A DNA stretch of 64,000 nt from Chloroflexus aggregans DSM 9485. Its GTDB lineage: Bacteria; Chloroflexota; Chloroflexia; Chloroflexales; Chloroflexaceae. A program made the translations under genes and the position numbers. This document shows positions 12,554-22,058 of this stretch, piece after piece; the first letter of the stretch is position 1; every line of letters begins with the position of its first letter. Under the pieces are notes generated by a model. The model saw only the letters and a program-made list of their open reading frames with translations, had not been told where the DNA came from and ran no database searches. The stretch covers positions 4,167,353 to 4,231,352 of the forward strand of contig NC_011831.1 in the NCBI RefSeq assembly GCF_000021945.1, given 5' to 3'.

Positions 12554-12589
12554 GAAGGCGAGTGTGTGGCAGAGCCGGCGCTCGCCTTC
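12554..12589 (+). terminator. Hairpin downstream of the lipoprotein gene
   Basis: GAAGGCGAG (12554-12562) pairs with CTCGCCTTC (12581-12589) across an 18-nt loop. No clear T tract follows. Confidence 0.4.
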
Positions 12590-12633
12590 TGCTGTTGGAT
12601 GGGAGGCATTGCCCGACGCAATCGGTGCAGTGA

Positions 12634-12662
12634 TTGACGCCAATTGCAGCTCAGCCTATAAT
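12634..12662 (+). promoter_or_regulatory. Sigma70-type promoter of tctCBA
   Basis: TTGACG at 12634-12639 and TATAAT at 12657-12662 with a 17-bp spacer, 39 bp before the tctC start codon. Confidence 0.7.
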
Positions 12663-12701
12663 ACCGGCCAAATCTCGTGAACGTAGAAGAAAGGAACTGC
12701 A

Positions 12702-13676
12702 ATGCGGCGCTTTTTCCCCACTCTCATTCTCATCGCAGTGCTCCTCAGTGCGTGTGCGAATCAGACGAGCACTACCACAGTGCAGTTTCCCACCCAACAG
12801 ATCAACATCATGGCCCCAGCTTCGCCTGGTGGCGGCTGGGATAGCACGGCGCGGGCTATGCAGACCGCGCTCGCTGCGACGACCGGCCAAACGGTGCAGG
12901 TGTATAACGTGAGCGGTGCCGGTGGTACGATCGGGCTGGCGCAGTTTGTCAACGAAGCCAAAGGTAAACCGCACGAACTAATGGTTGGTGGGTTAGTGAT
13001 GGTCGGTGCGATCCAGACGAACAAAGCACCGGTCAATCTCTCACAGGTGACGCCCCTCGCCCTGCTGACGGCGGAGGCGGAGGCGATTGTGGTTCCCGCC
13101 GACTCAAAGTATCAGACGCTGCAAGAGCTGATCGCCGATTTTAAGGCGAATCCGACGGCAATTTCGTGGGGTGATGGTTCGGCTGGTGGCACCGATCATA
13201 TTCTGGTTGGTCTGATTGCAAAGGCGGTCGGTGTGGCACCCAATCAGATTAACTACATTGCCTATTCGGGAGGTGGCGAAGCGACCGCTGCAATCCTCTC
13301 TGGTGCCGTCACCGCCGGTGTGTCTGGTGTCTCCGAGTTTGCCGAGCAAGTCGCTGCCGGAACGATGCGGATGCTGGCGGTTTCAAGCGAACAGCGCATC
13401 GCCGGTCTCGATGTACCGACTCTCAAAGAAGCGGGGGTTGATGTAGCGCTGATGAATTGGCGAGCTGTGTTTGGTGCGCCTGAGTTGACTCCCGCGCAAC
13501 GTGCGGCGATTATTGCTGCGCTTGAAAAGATGCATGCCAGTAAAGAGTGGCAAGATGGGCTGAAGAACAACGGTTGGACCGACTTCTTCCGTACCGGTGA
13601 TGAGTTTAGTGCCTTTTTGAACAACGAAATTACTCGTATCGGTACGGTTCTCCGTGATCTCGGTCTTGTCCAATGA
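12702..13676 (+). CDS. tctC: Tripartite tricarboxylate transporter substrate-binding protein
   Basis: 324 residues. The signal peptide ends in a lipobox (LLSAC, Cys near residue 19), so the protein is probably an extracytoplasmic lipoprotein. It has the TctC/Bug family fold: IMAPASPGGGWDSTARAM at the start of the ligand site, GAGGTIGL near residue 72, and WGDGSAGGTDH in the middle. It captures a carboxylate and delivers it to TctB/TctA. Bug proteins are diverse in ligand, so citrate is not assured. The stop overlaps the tctB start by ATGA. Confidence 0.9.
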   Translation: MRRFFPTLILIAVLLSACANQTSTTTVQFPTQQINIMAPASPGGGWDSTARAMQTALAATTGQTVQVYNVSGAGGTIGLAQFVNEAKGKPHELMVGGLVMVGAIQTNKAPVNLSQVTPLALLTAEAEAIVVPADSKYQTLQELIADFKANPTAISWGDGSAGGTDHILVGLIAKAVGVAPNQINYIAYSGGGEATAAILSGAVTAGVSGVSEFAEQVAAGTMRMLAVSSEQRIAGLDVPTLKEAGVDVALMNWRAVFGAPELTPAQRAAIIAALEKMHASKEWQDGLKNNGWTDFFRTGDEFSAFLNNEITRIGTVLRDLGLVQ

Positions 13677-14164
13677 ATCACCAACAACGCGCGTTGCTCT
13701 GGTTGCGGCTGGCCGCAGTTGCTGTAATGGGCCTGGGCGGGGTTGTCCTCGCTCAGACCCCGCAGATTGGTGAGAGTGCCGGTTTTACGGTGGTCGGCCC
13801 GCGGGTGTTTCCGACGATCATCGGGATCGGATGTTTGTTGTTTGGCGCATTGTTCTTCATACGGGTAATGATTGCGCCAGACCACGACTTGATCGCCGAA
13901 GTGACTGCCGAGGAGGCTAGCACCGATTGGCCGACTACCTTGGTATTGCTCGGCGTTCTTATCGGATATGCTGCTGTGCTGTGGCCACTTGGCTATGTGG
14001 TGGCGACTGCCCTCTTCTTCCCTCTGAGCAGTCGAGTCTTGGGGAGTACGCATTGGCGACGTGATGTGCTGGTCGGTTTGGCTATCGGTCTCATCGTCTA
14101 CCTCGCGTTTACTCGCCTTCTCGGTATTCGCCTGCCCGCCGGAATCCTCAGCGGCTTGTTGTAG
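13673..14164 (+). CDS. tctB: Tripartite tricarboxylate transporter small membrane subunit
   Basis: 163 residues with four hydrophobic segments, the normal TctB layout; VVGPRVFPTIIG is a typical family motif. It overlaps tctC by 4 bp and precedes tctA by 9 bp, so the three subunits are coupled in one operon. Confidence 0.88.
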   Translation: MNHQQRALLWLRLAAVAVMGLGGVVLAQTPQIGESAGFTVVGPRVFPTIIGIGCLLFGALFFIRVMIAPDHDLIAEVTAEEASTDWPTTLVLLGVLIGYAAVLWPLGYVVATALFFPLSSRVLGSTHWRRDVLVGLAIGLIVYLAFTRLLGIRLPAGILSGLL

Positions 14165-14173
14165 GACACAACT

Positions 14174-15709
14174 GTGGATGTCATTAGCCATCTTTTGACC
14201 GGCTTTGCCAATGCCCTGACGCCGCAATATCTGGTATTGGCTGCAATTGGCGTCACCATCGGGACGGCAGTCGGTGTGTTACCGGGGATCGGGCCAGCGC
14301 TGACGGTGGCGTTGCTGTTGCCGGTTACCTACAATTTTGATCCAACCGGTGCGTTGATCATGTTTGCCGGGATTTACTACGGTGGCATGTATGGAGGTTC
14401 AACTACGTCGATCCTGCTCAATACACCGGGTGAATCGGCGTCGGTGGCGACGACCTTCGAGGGTTTTGCGATGGCAAAGGCCGGACGAGCAGGTGCCGCG
14501 TTGGCGACGGCGGCAATCGGTTCGTTCGTGGCCGGTACCCTCTCTACCATCCTCCTAACCTTTACGGCTCCGGCGTTGGCCCGGGTTGCGCTGCTCTTCC
14601 AGCCGGCCGATTATTTTGCACTGACCGTTTTGGCTTTCGTGAGTGTGACGGCGCTGGTCGGTTCGTCGATTATTCGCGGCATGATTAGCCTCTTCATCGG
14701 TCTCTTTTTCGGGCTGATCGGGATTGATGTCCTCTCCGGGCAGGTTCGGTTTACGTTTGGGATCGTCGAGCTGCTCGATGGCATTGATGTTGTGGTGGTG
14801 GCGGTTGGCCTGTTTGCCGTCGGTGAGGCGCTGTACGTCGCTTCCCAACTGCGTCAAACGCAAGCTGAAGTGCTGGGCGTGCGTTCGTCGGTGGGTATGA
14901 CCCGGGAAGAGTGGCGGCGGTCGTGGCCGGCATGGTTGCGCGGTGCGCTGATCGGCTTTCCGCTCGGTGCCTTGCCGGCCGGTGGGGCCGAGATTCCGAC
15001 CTTTCTCAGCTACACGGTGGAGAAACGGCTCTCGAAGTATAAAGATGAGTGGGGGCGGGGTGCTATCGAGGGAGTAGCCGGCCCGGAAGCGGCGAACAAT
15101 GCCGCATTTTCCGGTGTGCTGGTGCCGTTGTTGACCCTCGGCTTACCTACCTCGGCCACTGCCGCCATCCTGCTGGCTGCGTTTCAAATCTATAACCTCC
15201 AGCCTGGGCCGCTCTTGTTTCAAAAAGCGCCTGATCTGGTGTGGACGCTGATCGCCAGTCTGTACATCGGCAATGTCATGCTGCTCATCCTCAATCTGCC
15301 GCTGATCCGTATTTGGGTCAAGATTTTGACCATTCCACGCCCTCTTTTGTACAGCGGTATTCTCGTCTTCGGCACGCTAGGCGTCTACAGTATGGCCAAC
15401 AGCTTTGTTGATGTCGTCATTATGTACGTGATCGGTGTTATCGGCTTTTGGATGCGCCGGTTTCGGATTCCGGTCGGGCCGGCGATCTTAGGTCTGATTT
15501 TACTACCGTTGGCCGAAGCACAGTTCCGCCGCGCCCTCGCGATTAGTCAGGGTGACGTGAGTGTGTTTGTGACCCGACCGCTGTCGTTTGGTTTGCTGTT
15601 GGCAGCGATGGTTGCGCTCGTTTTGCCCTACGTACCGGCGTTGATGAACCGTCTGACCGGTCGCCAATCGGCAGATCGCTTGGTTTTTGGGCAAGGTGAT
15701 GAGGATTGA
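14174..15709 (+). CDS. tctA: Tripartite tricarboxylate transporter large membrane subunit
   Basis: 511 residues, about 11-12 membrane segments, GTG start. Family signatures are [17 protein letters not shown] near residue 40 and the Gly-rich [16 protein letters not shown] segment near residue 80. A second conserved loop, [15 protein letters not shown], lies near residue 300. It forms the ion-driven channel of the TctABC carboxylate uptake system. No two-component regulator (tctDE) is visible nearby. Confidence 0.93.
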   Translation: MDVISHLLTGFANALTPQYLVLAAIGVTIGTAVGVLPGIGPALTVALLLPVTYNFDPTGALIMFAGIYYGGMYGGSTTSILLNTPGESASVATTFEGFAMAKAGRAGAALATAAIGSFVAGTLSTILLTFTAPALARVALLFQPADYFALTVLAFVSVTALVGSSIIRGMISLFIGLFFGLIGIDVLSGQVRFTFGIVELLDGIDVVVVAVGLFAVGEALYVASQLRQTQAEVLGVRSSVGMTREEWRRSWPAWLRGALIGFPLGALPAGGAEIPTFLSYTVEKRLSKYKDEWGRGAIEGVAGPEAANNAAFSGVLVPLLTLGLPTSATAAILLAAFQIYNLQPGPLLFQKAPDLVWTLIASLYIGNVMLLILNLPLIRIWVKILTIPRPLLYSGILVFGTLGVYSMANSFVDVVIMYVIGVIGFWMRRFRIPVGPAILGLILLPLAEAQFRRALAISQGDVSVFVTRPLSFGLLLAAMVALVLPYVPALMNRLTGRQSADRLVFGQGDED

Positions 15710-15772
15710 GCACCTGTCGAAAAGCTGGATATACCGGTACGTATATTCCTGCATACGCTGATCTTCCCCCGA

Positions 15773-15808
15773 TTGTCCGATCTGCCTGGAGCAACACAGA
15801 TCGGACAA
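15773..15808. other. Long hairpin between tctA and the cas operon
   Basis: A perfect 12-bp inverted repeat TTGTCCGATCTG / CAGATCGGACAA with a 12-nt loop and no T tract. It may end tctA transcription or bind a protein; it separates two unrelated operons. Confidence 0.45.
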
Positions 15809-15881
15809 CTCGATTGACTCTCCTGCGCTGTCGTTCCCATCACATCTCATCGAAAATTCCTTTACAAATGGCGAGGTAAGT

Positions 15882-15912
15882 TCACATTTGTGATATGCCT
15901 ATCTGCTACAAT
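15882..15912 (+). promoter_or_regulatory. Promoter/operator region of the type III-A cas operon
   Basis: The 12-bp inverted repeat TCACATTTGTGA (15882-15893) is followed after 13 bp by a -10-like TACAAT (15907-15912), 57 bp before the cas10 start. The box and spacing match those of the lipoprotein gene at 11314-11343. Confidence 0.5.
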
Positions 15913-15969
15913 ATACGTGATCGTTTTGTTGTTGGTCGCGGCGTAGATCTGAAAATGGAGCACGAGCCT

Positions 15970-18129
15970 ATGACCACTTCCCACCCAACCGATCCGGTTG
16001 CCACGGCCACGCACGTGTTGCAGGCGTGGGTGGCGGCTGCCGTGGGCGCAACCATAACCGCCTCACCCGATCTGGTAGCAACTGCGTGGCAGATCGCCGG
16101 CCGGTCGCCACAAGCGCAGTGGCCGCCGTTGCCGGATCACCTGGCGACCGTCTTCACCCGATTGGTCGGTCAAGCACCGCCGTCGGCCTGGCAACCACCG
16201 ACGGTCTTGCAGTGTGACCCTGACGCGCTTTTTCCGAGGGCGCAACCGGCTACGCCTACGGATGAGTTGCGCAATGGCTTACGTACTGGGCTCGCTACAG
16301 CAGCACAGGCCACCGATCCGGCCAACCGCCTTGAACTGCTTCTGAACGCGCTGCAACGCTACGGATCGGCCTGGCCATCACCACTAGCGGCAGTGTCACT
16401 CTACGATCTTGCGCGGTTGCATGCAGCCGTCGCGGCGGCGTTGACCGGTGATGCACAACAGCAGATCTGTCTGCTCGGCGGTGATCTGTCTGGCTTGCAA
16501 GAGTTTCTCTACAGTATTCCGGCGGAAGGCGCGGCACGTCAGTTGCGTGGACGTTCCCTGTACTTGCAGTTGCTTACCGATGCATGTGCGCAATGGGTCT
16601 TGCGGAAGAGCGGGATGCCGCTCTGTAATCTGCTGTATGCCGGTGGTGGTCGGTTCTACGCTGTGCTGCCGGGACGTTTCGCCAATGAGGTGTCGGCTTG
16701 GCGGCGTGAATTGGGGCAGGTGCTGCTCGAATACCATCGTGGTGCGCTCTATGTGGCACTCGGTGCAACCGCGCCGTTTGCCCCCGATCAGTACAACGAG
16801 CAAACATGGCACGAGTTGACGCGCGCGATTGACACCGACAAGCGACGACGGTTCGCAGCGTTGGACGATGAATCGTTTGCCCGTATCTTCCAACCGCGCC
16901 CACCACGTCCGCCGCGCAGTGATGGTAAGGAAGCTCCCGATCCGCTTGGCGAGTCGTTAGCCGATTTGGGGCGGCAACTGACCCGTGCTGCTGTGCTGTT
17001 GGTCGATTCCCAGGCGTCGGCGGTGTCCGGTACGACGTGGCGCAGTGTGGTGAGCAAATTGGGAGTGAATTACGAACTGACAGAACAAGTTCGCTTGCCG
17101 GTCGCCAAGCGGCGTGCATTGGCATTGACCGACGAGGTGGTGCCGTCCGAACCGGCGCAAGCGATTTTGATCGGTCAGCGTTATCTGGTGGCCGAAGCCT
17201 ACCGTTTGCGCGACACCGATCTGTCGCGTTACCGTGCGCTTGATCCGAGTCAAGCCGAAGAACTACGTCCCGGCGATGTTGCTCCGTTCAACTTGTTGGC
17301 CGACCAGAGCGAAGGGATTAGCCGGATTGCCGTCTTGCGGATGGACGTAGATAACCTCGGTGATTTGTTTGGGCGCGGGTTACAGCGCCCCGCCGGTTTG
17401 GCCGGTTTAGCGGTGACTGCGGCGCTCAGTAGTGCGCTGAGTCGCTTTTTTGAAGGTTGGGTTGGCGAACTCTGTCGCCAGGTTAACGAACGCAGCCAAG
17501 GTCAGGGTGGAATCTATGCAGTCTACAGCGGTGGCGACGATCTGTTTCTGGTCGGGTCGTGGCATCTGTTGCCCGAACTGGCCCGCACCATTCGCGCCGA
17601 CTTTATCCGCTACGCCGGCGGTGCGGTGACGGTCTCGGCCGGAATTACCTTGCATCAGGCCGGCTACCCGCTCTATCAGGCGGCAGAAGATGCCGGCAAC
17701 GCATTGGACGCGGCCAAATCCTACGAACATCCTGATGGGCGGAGCAAGGATGCGATTACGTTTTTGGGACAGACGTTGAGCTGGGTGGAGTTTGAACAGG
17801 CTGCCACCCTGAAAGATGAGCTGATCGATTTGATTGCAAATGGTGCGCCGCGCAGCTTGCTCATGACGATCCAAGCGTTGGCCGTCCGTGCCCGCCAGCG
17901 GTTTAATCGGAGCGGTCAGGTGCAGCTTCTCGTCGGGCCGTGGGTGTGGCAGGGTGCGTACCAACTGACCCGCCTCGCCGAACGGTCGGGTGATCTGCGT
18001 CGGCGGATTGAAGCCCTGCGCGAGCAGCTACTCAGCAGCGAAGGGATTGCGTCCCGCACCATTATTCCCGCCGGGTTAGCGGCGCGGTGGGCACAGTTGC
18101 TACTCCGCGGGCGTGATACGCGGCGGTGA
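15970..18129 (+). CDS. cas10: Cas10/Csm1, type III-A signature subunit with intact GGDD but no recognisable HD domain
   Basis: 719 residues. The large subunit of the Csm complex makes cyclic oligoadenylates on target-RNA binding. Visible features are the first palm/RAMP-like strand GDLSGLQEFLYSI near residue 175, the second palm entry VLRMDVDNLGDLF near 455, and the cyclase motif GGDD at 521-524. The N-terminal ~150 residues hold no His-Asp dyad, and the usual SLYDHS motif reads SLYDLA. No Cys-x-x-Cys zinc finger is found between the palms, where a Pro/Arg-rich stretch sits instead. The start at 15970 is preceded by GGAG; an upstream in-frame ATG at 15955 lacks a Shine-Dalgarno sequence. DNase activity is probably lost. 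Confidence 0.93.
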   Translation: MTTSHPTDPVATATHVLQAWVAAAVGATITASPDLVATAWQIAGRSPQAQWPPLPDHLATVFTRLVGQAPPSAWQPPTVLQCDPDALFPRAQPATPTDELRNGLRTGLATAAQATDPANRLELLLNALQRYGSAWPSPLAAVSLYDLARLHAAVAAALTGDAQQQICLLGGDLSGLQEFLYSIPAEGAARQLRGRSLYLQLLTDACAQWVLRKSGMPLCNLLYAGGGRFYAVLPGRFANEVSAWRRELGQVLLEYHRGALYVALGATAPFAPDQYNEQTWHELTRAIDTDKRRRFAALDDESFARIFQPRPPRPPRSDGKEAPDPLGESLADLGRQLTRAAVLLVDSQASAVSGTTWRSVVSKLGVNYELTEQVRLPVAKRRALALTDEVVPSEPAQAILIGQRYLVAEAYRLRDTDLSRYRALDPSQAEELRPGDVAPFNLLADQSEGISRIAVLRMDVDNLGDLFGRGLQRPAGLAGLAVTAALSSALSRFFEGWVGELCRQVNERSQGQGGIYAVYSGGDDLFLVGSWHLLPELARTIRADFIRYAGGAVTVSAGITLHQAGYPLYQAAEDAGNALDAAKSYEHPDGRSKDAITFLGQTLSWVEFEQAATLKDELIDLIANGAPRSLLMTIQALAVRARQRFNRSGQVQLLVGPWVWQGAYQLTRLAERSGDLRRRIEALREQLLSSEGIASRTIIPAGLAARWAQLLLRGRDTRR

Positions 18130-18181
18130 GACCGGGAAGTTATAGTTGGTGTGTCGTTAGGAACAGCAAAGGAGGTCGTTC

Positions 18182-18640
18182 ATGATGAATCGTCCGTCGT
18201 CGGGTGAGCAACGCGAGTCGGTGTCAATCAGCGCGATCAGTTCGGAAAATCTGCAAAAGATCCTTGGTGGCAATACTCCCGAGGCAATCAATTTGCTGAT
18301 CGAAGAAGCTGATCGGCTAGGCAGAGCATTGAAGGAGAAGAATTTGACCACCTCGCAGATCCGCAACATTTTTGGTGAGGTCCGCTCGATTGAGCAAGAG
18401 GTGCGGGTTGGTACCGAGAAGTTACCGCTTTCCGTTCAGCGCCGTTTACTCATGCTCAAACCAAAGATGGCGTATCAGGTCGGACGCTTCGGTAACAATC
18501 AAGCGTTGAGGGCCTTGGTCGAGACGCTCTCAGCAGCCATTGACCGGGTTGGTGATGATGTCGGACGGTTTCACACGTTTGTCGATCTGTTCGAGGCTAT
18601 TCTCGCTTACCACCGTTTCTACGGCGGTCGCGCCAATTAG
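18182..18640 (+). CDS. csm2: Csm2, small subunit of the Csm effector complex
   Basis: 152 residues, alpha-helical, matching Csm2: LTTSQIRNIFGEVRSIEQ in the middle, LLMLKPKMAYQVGR, and a C-terminal FVDLFEAILAYHRFYGG. Csm2 lines the inside of the complex along the crRNA-target duplex. AAAGGAGG precedes tandem ATGs at 18182 and 18185; either may start. It lies 52 bp after cas10. Confidence 0.92.
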   Translation: MMNRPSSGEQRESVSISAISSENLQKILGGNTPEAINLLIEEADRLGRALKEKNLTTSQIRNIFGEVRSIEQEVRVGTEKLPLSVQRRLLMLKPKMAYQVGRFGNNQALRALVETLSAAIDRVGDDVGRFHTFVDLFEAILAYHRFYGGRAN

Positions 18641-18659
18641 TGATGAGGAGGTTTCAGTC

Positions 18660-19472
18660 ATGACGCGCTCGGTTACGCTACACGGTCGCATCATCTTTCG
18701 CGCCAACATCGAACTCCTGACCGGTCTCCATATCGGTGGCGCTGCCGGTGGACTTGAGATTGGGGGCTTGGATAAGCCCGTGATCCGCAACCCACGCACC
18801 AATCAGCCCTACATTCCCGGTTCATCGCTGAAGGGCAAGTTACGTTCGTTGTTGGAAAAGGTCTACGGCGCACCGCAAACCTTCCGCGTCAACGAGGGGG
18901 TCTTCGTGCATGTGCCAACCAACGAAGAAGAGTATACGCGCTATCGCCCAATTGCCGGCGTGTTTGGAACTTTGCCCAGTCACCAAAAATTGACCATCAG
19001 TGTACCAACCCGCCTGGCGATGCGCGATGTACCGTTGACCGAAGAATCGGAACAGGAGTTGCGTCAGTTACGCACCGATCTGCCCTACACCGAAGTGAAA
19101 TGGGAGGCAGCCATCGATCGGGTGACATCGGCGGCAGCACCGCGCCAAATTGAGCGTGTCCCGGCGGGCGCGGTCTTTGGCCCGGCAGAGGCAGTCTATA
19201 GTGTCTATGTCGGTAACGGTGAGCAGGTGAGCGAGGTGGTGGCGCTATTCGGTACGTTACTCGAAGCCTTTACCTATCTGGAAGACGATTATCTGGGCGG
19301 AATGGGGTCGCGGGGCAATGGCCAAATTCGCCTGTGCGACGTAACGATCATGGCGCGTCGGTTGCAGGCCGGTAGTATCAGCGAGCCGCAAGCTGTGGCG
19401 CAGGCATCCTCGCTGCGTGAGCTGAATCGTGAACAGGTGATCAAGCACTTACAGCAGATCTTTGCGGAGTAA
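18660..19472 (+). CDS. csm3: Csm3 (Cas7-group RAMP), target-RNA nuclease and backbone
   Basis: 270 residues. LTGLHIGG near residue 20, YIPGSSLKGKLRSLLEKVYG near 55, TEVKWEAAIDRVTSAAAPRQIERVP in the middle and the Gly-rich GGMGSRGNGQI loop are all classic Csm3 motifs. Asp38 in GLDKPVI corresponds to the catalytic Asp33 of the Streptococcus thermophilus protein, so periodic target-RNA cleavage should be intact. A strong GAGGAGG precedes the ATG. Confidence 0.95.
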   Translation: MTRSVTLHGRIIFRANIELLTGLHIGGAAGGLEIGGLDKPVIRNPRTNQPYIPGSSLKGKLRSLLEKVYGAPQTFRVNEGVFVHVPTNEEEYTRYRPIAGVFGTLPSHQKLTISVPTRLAMRDVPLTEESEQELRQLRTDLPYTEVKWEAAIDRVTSAAAPRQIERVPAGAVFGPAEAVYSVYVGNGEQVSEVVALFGTLLEAFTYLEDDYLGGMGSRGNGQIRLCDVTIMARRLQAGSISEPQAVAQASSLRELNREQVIKHLQQIFAE

Positions 19473-19476
19473 GCGT

Positions 19477-20568
19477 ATGCCAACCTTTACCGTCTATCGG
19501 CTTGTCCCTCCGCACAACACCGCAACGCTCGCCTTCCACTTCGGGCGGCAGGGGATTGGGCTGGAAGAGACGAGCGAGACGCTCGCTTCCGATTCGCTGT
19601 TCGCCGCGCTGGTGGTGCAAGCGGCGCTAAGTACAGCCGAGGTTGGCGATGACGGCGCACCGGCGTGGGTGCGACCGTTTATGCACGGTGAGCCACCATT
19701 GCGTCATAGTTCACTGCTGCCGGCCATCGGTGAGCTACCATTGCTACCGCGACCGCTGTTGCCGTTGCGTCTTGCCGAGACGGCTACGGTGCAGGCGAAG
19801 CAGTTGAAGAAACTGCGCTATCTTTCACCGGCCTTGTTTGCCGCCGCTTGCCGTGGTGAGGCGTTGCCGGCGACAATTATCGCGCTCCAACAAGGTAAAG
19901 TCTGGCTGACCGAAGCCGAAGCGCGCTGCTTACCGACGCCGTGGCGTCCGGCTGCCAATGAGAGTGACGAGGCGTGGCGCAAACGACTGAAAGTCACCCC
20001 GCTCTGGCAGATCGAAGCAACCCCGCACGTGGCGCTCGACCGGCTTAGTGCAGCGTCGGCGTATTACGAAGTGGGTCGGGTCGTTTTTGCAGCGGCGGTG
20101 GGACTGCACGTGCTGGTCGCGTTTCACGATCTCGCCGCTCAACCCGTCTTTGAACGATTGTTGACTCTGCTCGGCGAGAGTGGGTTAGGTGGGAAGCGAA
20201 CGTATGGCTACGGTGTGTTTGCGTGGCAGCGTAGCACGCTCACCATTGACTTCCCCACACCGCATCGCCACGCCGTCTTGCTCTCGCGTTACCTGCCGAC
20301 GCCCGCCGAGCTGGCGTTGGTTCGCGATCCGCGCTCGACCTATCAGTTGGTCTCCAGCAGCGGTTGGTTTCTGGCGGCCAACGGCGTGACCTACCGACGC
20401 CAAACGGTCATGATGGTGAGCGAAGGATCGGTGTTGGCGATCAACGACGGCCAACTCCCCCGCGGGCACATCATTGATGTACGGCCCAACGATACGGTAG
20501 CGCACCCGATTTATCGGAGCGGTATGGCGTTGGCCGTACCGGCGCCGGAAGTGGCATTCGAGAGCTAA
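19477..20568 (+). CDS. csm4: Csm4 (Cas5-group RAMP), crRNA 5'-tag cap
   Basis: 363 residues. The N-terminal ferredoxin-like strand YRLVPPHNTATLAFHFG and GLEETSETLASDSLFAALV are typical of Csm4. A Gly-rich GLGGKRTYGYGVF loop lies near residue 240. Csm4 holds the 5' repeat tag of the crRNA and contacts Cas10. It starts 4 bp after csm3. Confidence 0.93.
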   Translation: MPTFTVYRLVPPHNTATLAFHFGRQGIGLEETSETLASDSLFAALVVQAALSTAEVGDDGAPAWVRPFMHGEPPLRHSSLLPAIGELPLLPRPLLPLRLAETATVQAKQLKKLRYLSPALFAAACRGEALPATIIALQQGKVWLTEAEARCLPTPWRPAANESDEAWRKRLKVTPLWQIEATPHVALDRLSAASAYYEVGRVVFAAAVGLHVLVAFHDLAAQPVFERLLTLLGESGLGGKRTYGYGVFAWQRSTLTIDFPTPHRHAVLLSRYLPTPAELALVRDPRSTYQLVSSSGWFLAANGVTYRRQTVMMVSEGSVLAINDGQLPRGHIIDVRPNDTVAHPIYRSGMALAVPAPEVAFES

Positions 20569-20629
20569 GGCGGGCGTCTGCCCATGACAACTATCGTTGT
20601 CGGTTGTCGGTGTGCTAGAGAGGAACCCT

Positions 20630-22045
20630 ATGCCTGCACCTAATCGTGTGTATCGCTTGCAGATCGAAACGCTCAGCCCACTCTGCATCTTGAGTGGCGG
20701 GCGCTTGTATGAGGAGGTCGATTTTTACATCGATCAGAACAACAAGACCACCTACGTCATCAACAGCAATGCCGCGCTTGAGCTGGCGTTGCAGCGGTGG
20801 GTCGGTCGGCAGCCTTCGCCTGAACAGCAGCGCGCCAGGTTGATGGAGCGTAAGGAACGGTTGGAACGGCGCAAACAGCAAAATAAGAACGAAATCAAGC
20901 GGTTTGATCAATCGCCGCCGCGTGATCCGGTCAAAGCCGAGCGTGAAAAACAGCGGCTAGAGACCGAAGCGGAGAAGATCAAACAGGAATTTGCCAAATT
21001 ACGCGCCGAATGGGAGGAGTTTGAAGCTACCGGCGGCCAAGGGCCGGCGGTACCACCGGAATTGTTGGCTAACAGCGGTGTGAGCGATCTTCTGACGAGC
21101 AAATTGCTGACCACTGCCGATTTCACCGCCGACTCACCGATTGTCCGCTATAGCTACACCGGTACGCCCGAAGTCAAAACCGGACAGAGCGAGATACTGG
21201 CGTGTGTAAAAGACGTATACGACCGCCTCTATGTGCCCGGTTCTTCGCTCAAAGGAGCGTTGCGCACCGTCTTGGCGTGGGCTTTGGCACCGACTCGTGC
21301 AGCACAGCAACCGCTAAGCTTCACCGCTGCGAACGACAACCGTAAAGCTGCCGCTCAGATCGAGCAGGCAATCTTCCACGGACTCAAACAGCAAGACGGG
21401 AAACGGGTGAGCCACGCACTTCTGCTCGACGTACTGCGCACCGTGCATATTGGCGATAGCCGACCGCTTGCGCAAGCCCCGGTGCTCTTACAGGTGCGGG
21501 TCTTTCCCAAAGGATCACCGATCACGGTCGAGGCGATCCCCGCCGGTGTTACCTTGACGGCAGTGTTGCAGATCGAGCAATACCCGTTCCAAAGTCCTAT
21601 CGCTCGCCAGATCATCGATTTTGGTGATTGGGCGACATACCTGCAACCGGCGCAGATCGCCGCGTGGGGACGGCAGCGGGCGAAAGTCTTGATTGAGTCC
21701 GAGCAACGCTACTTCAATGGCCGCGCTGACGCTGCCAACCTGAGCAAGTTCTACGCCGACCTCAGATCACGCCTCGATCAGCTCGACGGTACGAATGCCT
21801 TTCTCGCCCCAATCGGCTGGGGGGCCGGATGGCAATCGAAGACCCTCGCCGACCGGCTACGCGATACCCCTCAACGTGAAGAACAGTTCGTGCAGGCGGT
21901 AAAAAAATACAACATGAAACTCAACCACCAGCGTTCGGAGCGCTTCCGCGCCCATGATGTCTTTCCGGCTACCCGCAAAGTGATCGTGCGTAACAAACAG
22001 GCTTTGTTGCCGTTGGGATGGGTGTGTATCACCATTGGTGACTGA
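20630..22045 (+). CDS. csm5: Csm5 (Cas7-group RAMP) with a coiled-coil insertion
   Basis: 471 residues. The N-terminal RAMP strand YRLQIETLSPLCILSGGR and the Gly-rich LYVPGSSLKGALRTVLAWAL near residue 205 identify Csm5, which sits at the 3' end of the crRNA and helps its maturation. A highly charged Lys/Arg/Glu segment at about residues 65-125 is predicted coiled coil and inserted between the two. A GAGAGGAA site precedes the ATG after a 61-bp gap from csm4. Confidence 0.9.
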   Translation: MPAPNRVYRLQIETLSPLCILSGGRLYEEVDFYIDQNNKTTYVINSNAALELALQRWVGRQPSPEQQRARLMERKERLERRKQQNKNEIKRFDQSPPRDPVKAEREKQRLETEAEKIKQEFAKLRAEWEEFEATGGQGPAVPPELLANSGVSDLLTSKLLTTADFTADSPIVRYSYTGTPEVKTGQSEILACVKDVYDRLYVPGSSLKGALRTVLAWALAPTRAAQQPLSFTAANDNRKAAAQIEQAIFHGLKQQDGKRVSHALLLDVLRTVHIGDSRPLAQAPVLLQVRVFPKGSPITVEAIPAGVTLTAVLQIEQYPFQSPIARQIIDFGDWATYLQPAQIAAWGRQRAKVLIESEQRYFNGRADAANLSKFYADLRSRLDQLDGTNAFLAPIGWGAGWQSKTLADRLRDTPQREEQFVQAVKKYNMKLNHQRSERFRAHDVFPATRKVIVRNKQALLPLGWVCITIGD

Positions 22046-22058
22046 GAGGAGCAGCGCA

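Noticed and set aside
13262-14227. Minus-strand 321-residue frame across tctC/tctB
   Set aside because: It runs antisense to two well-supported tct genes and has no family-like features.
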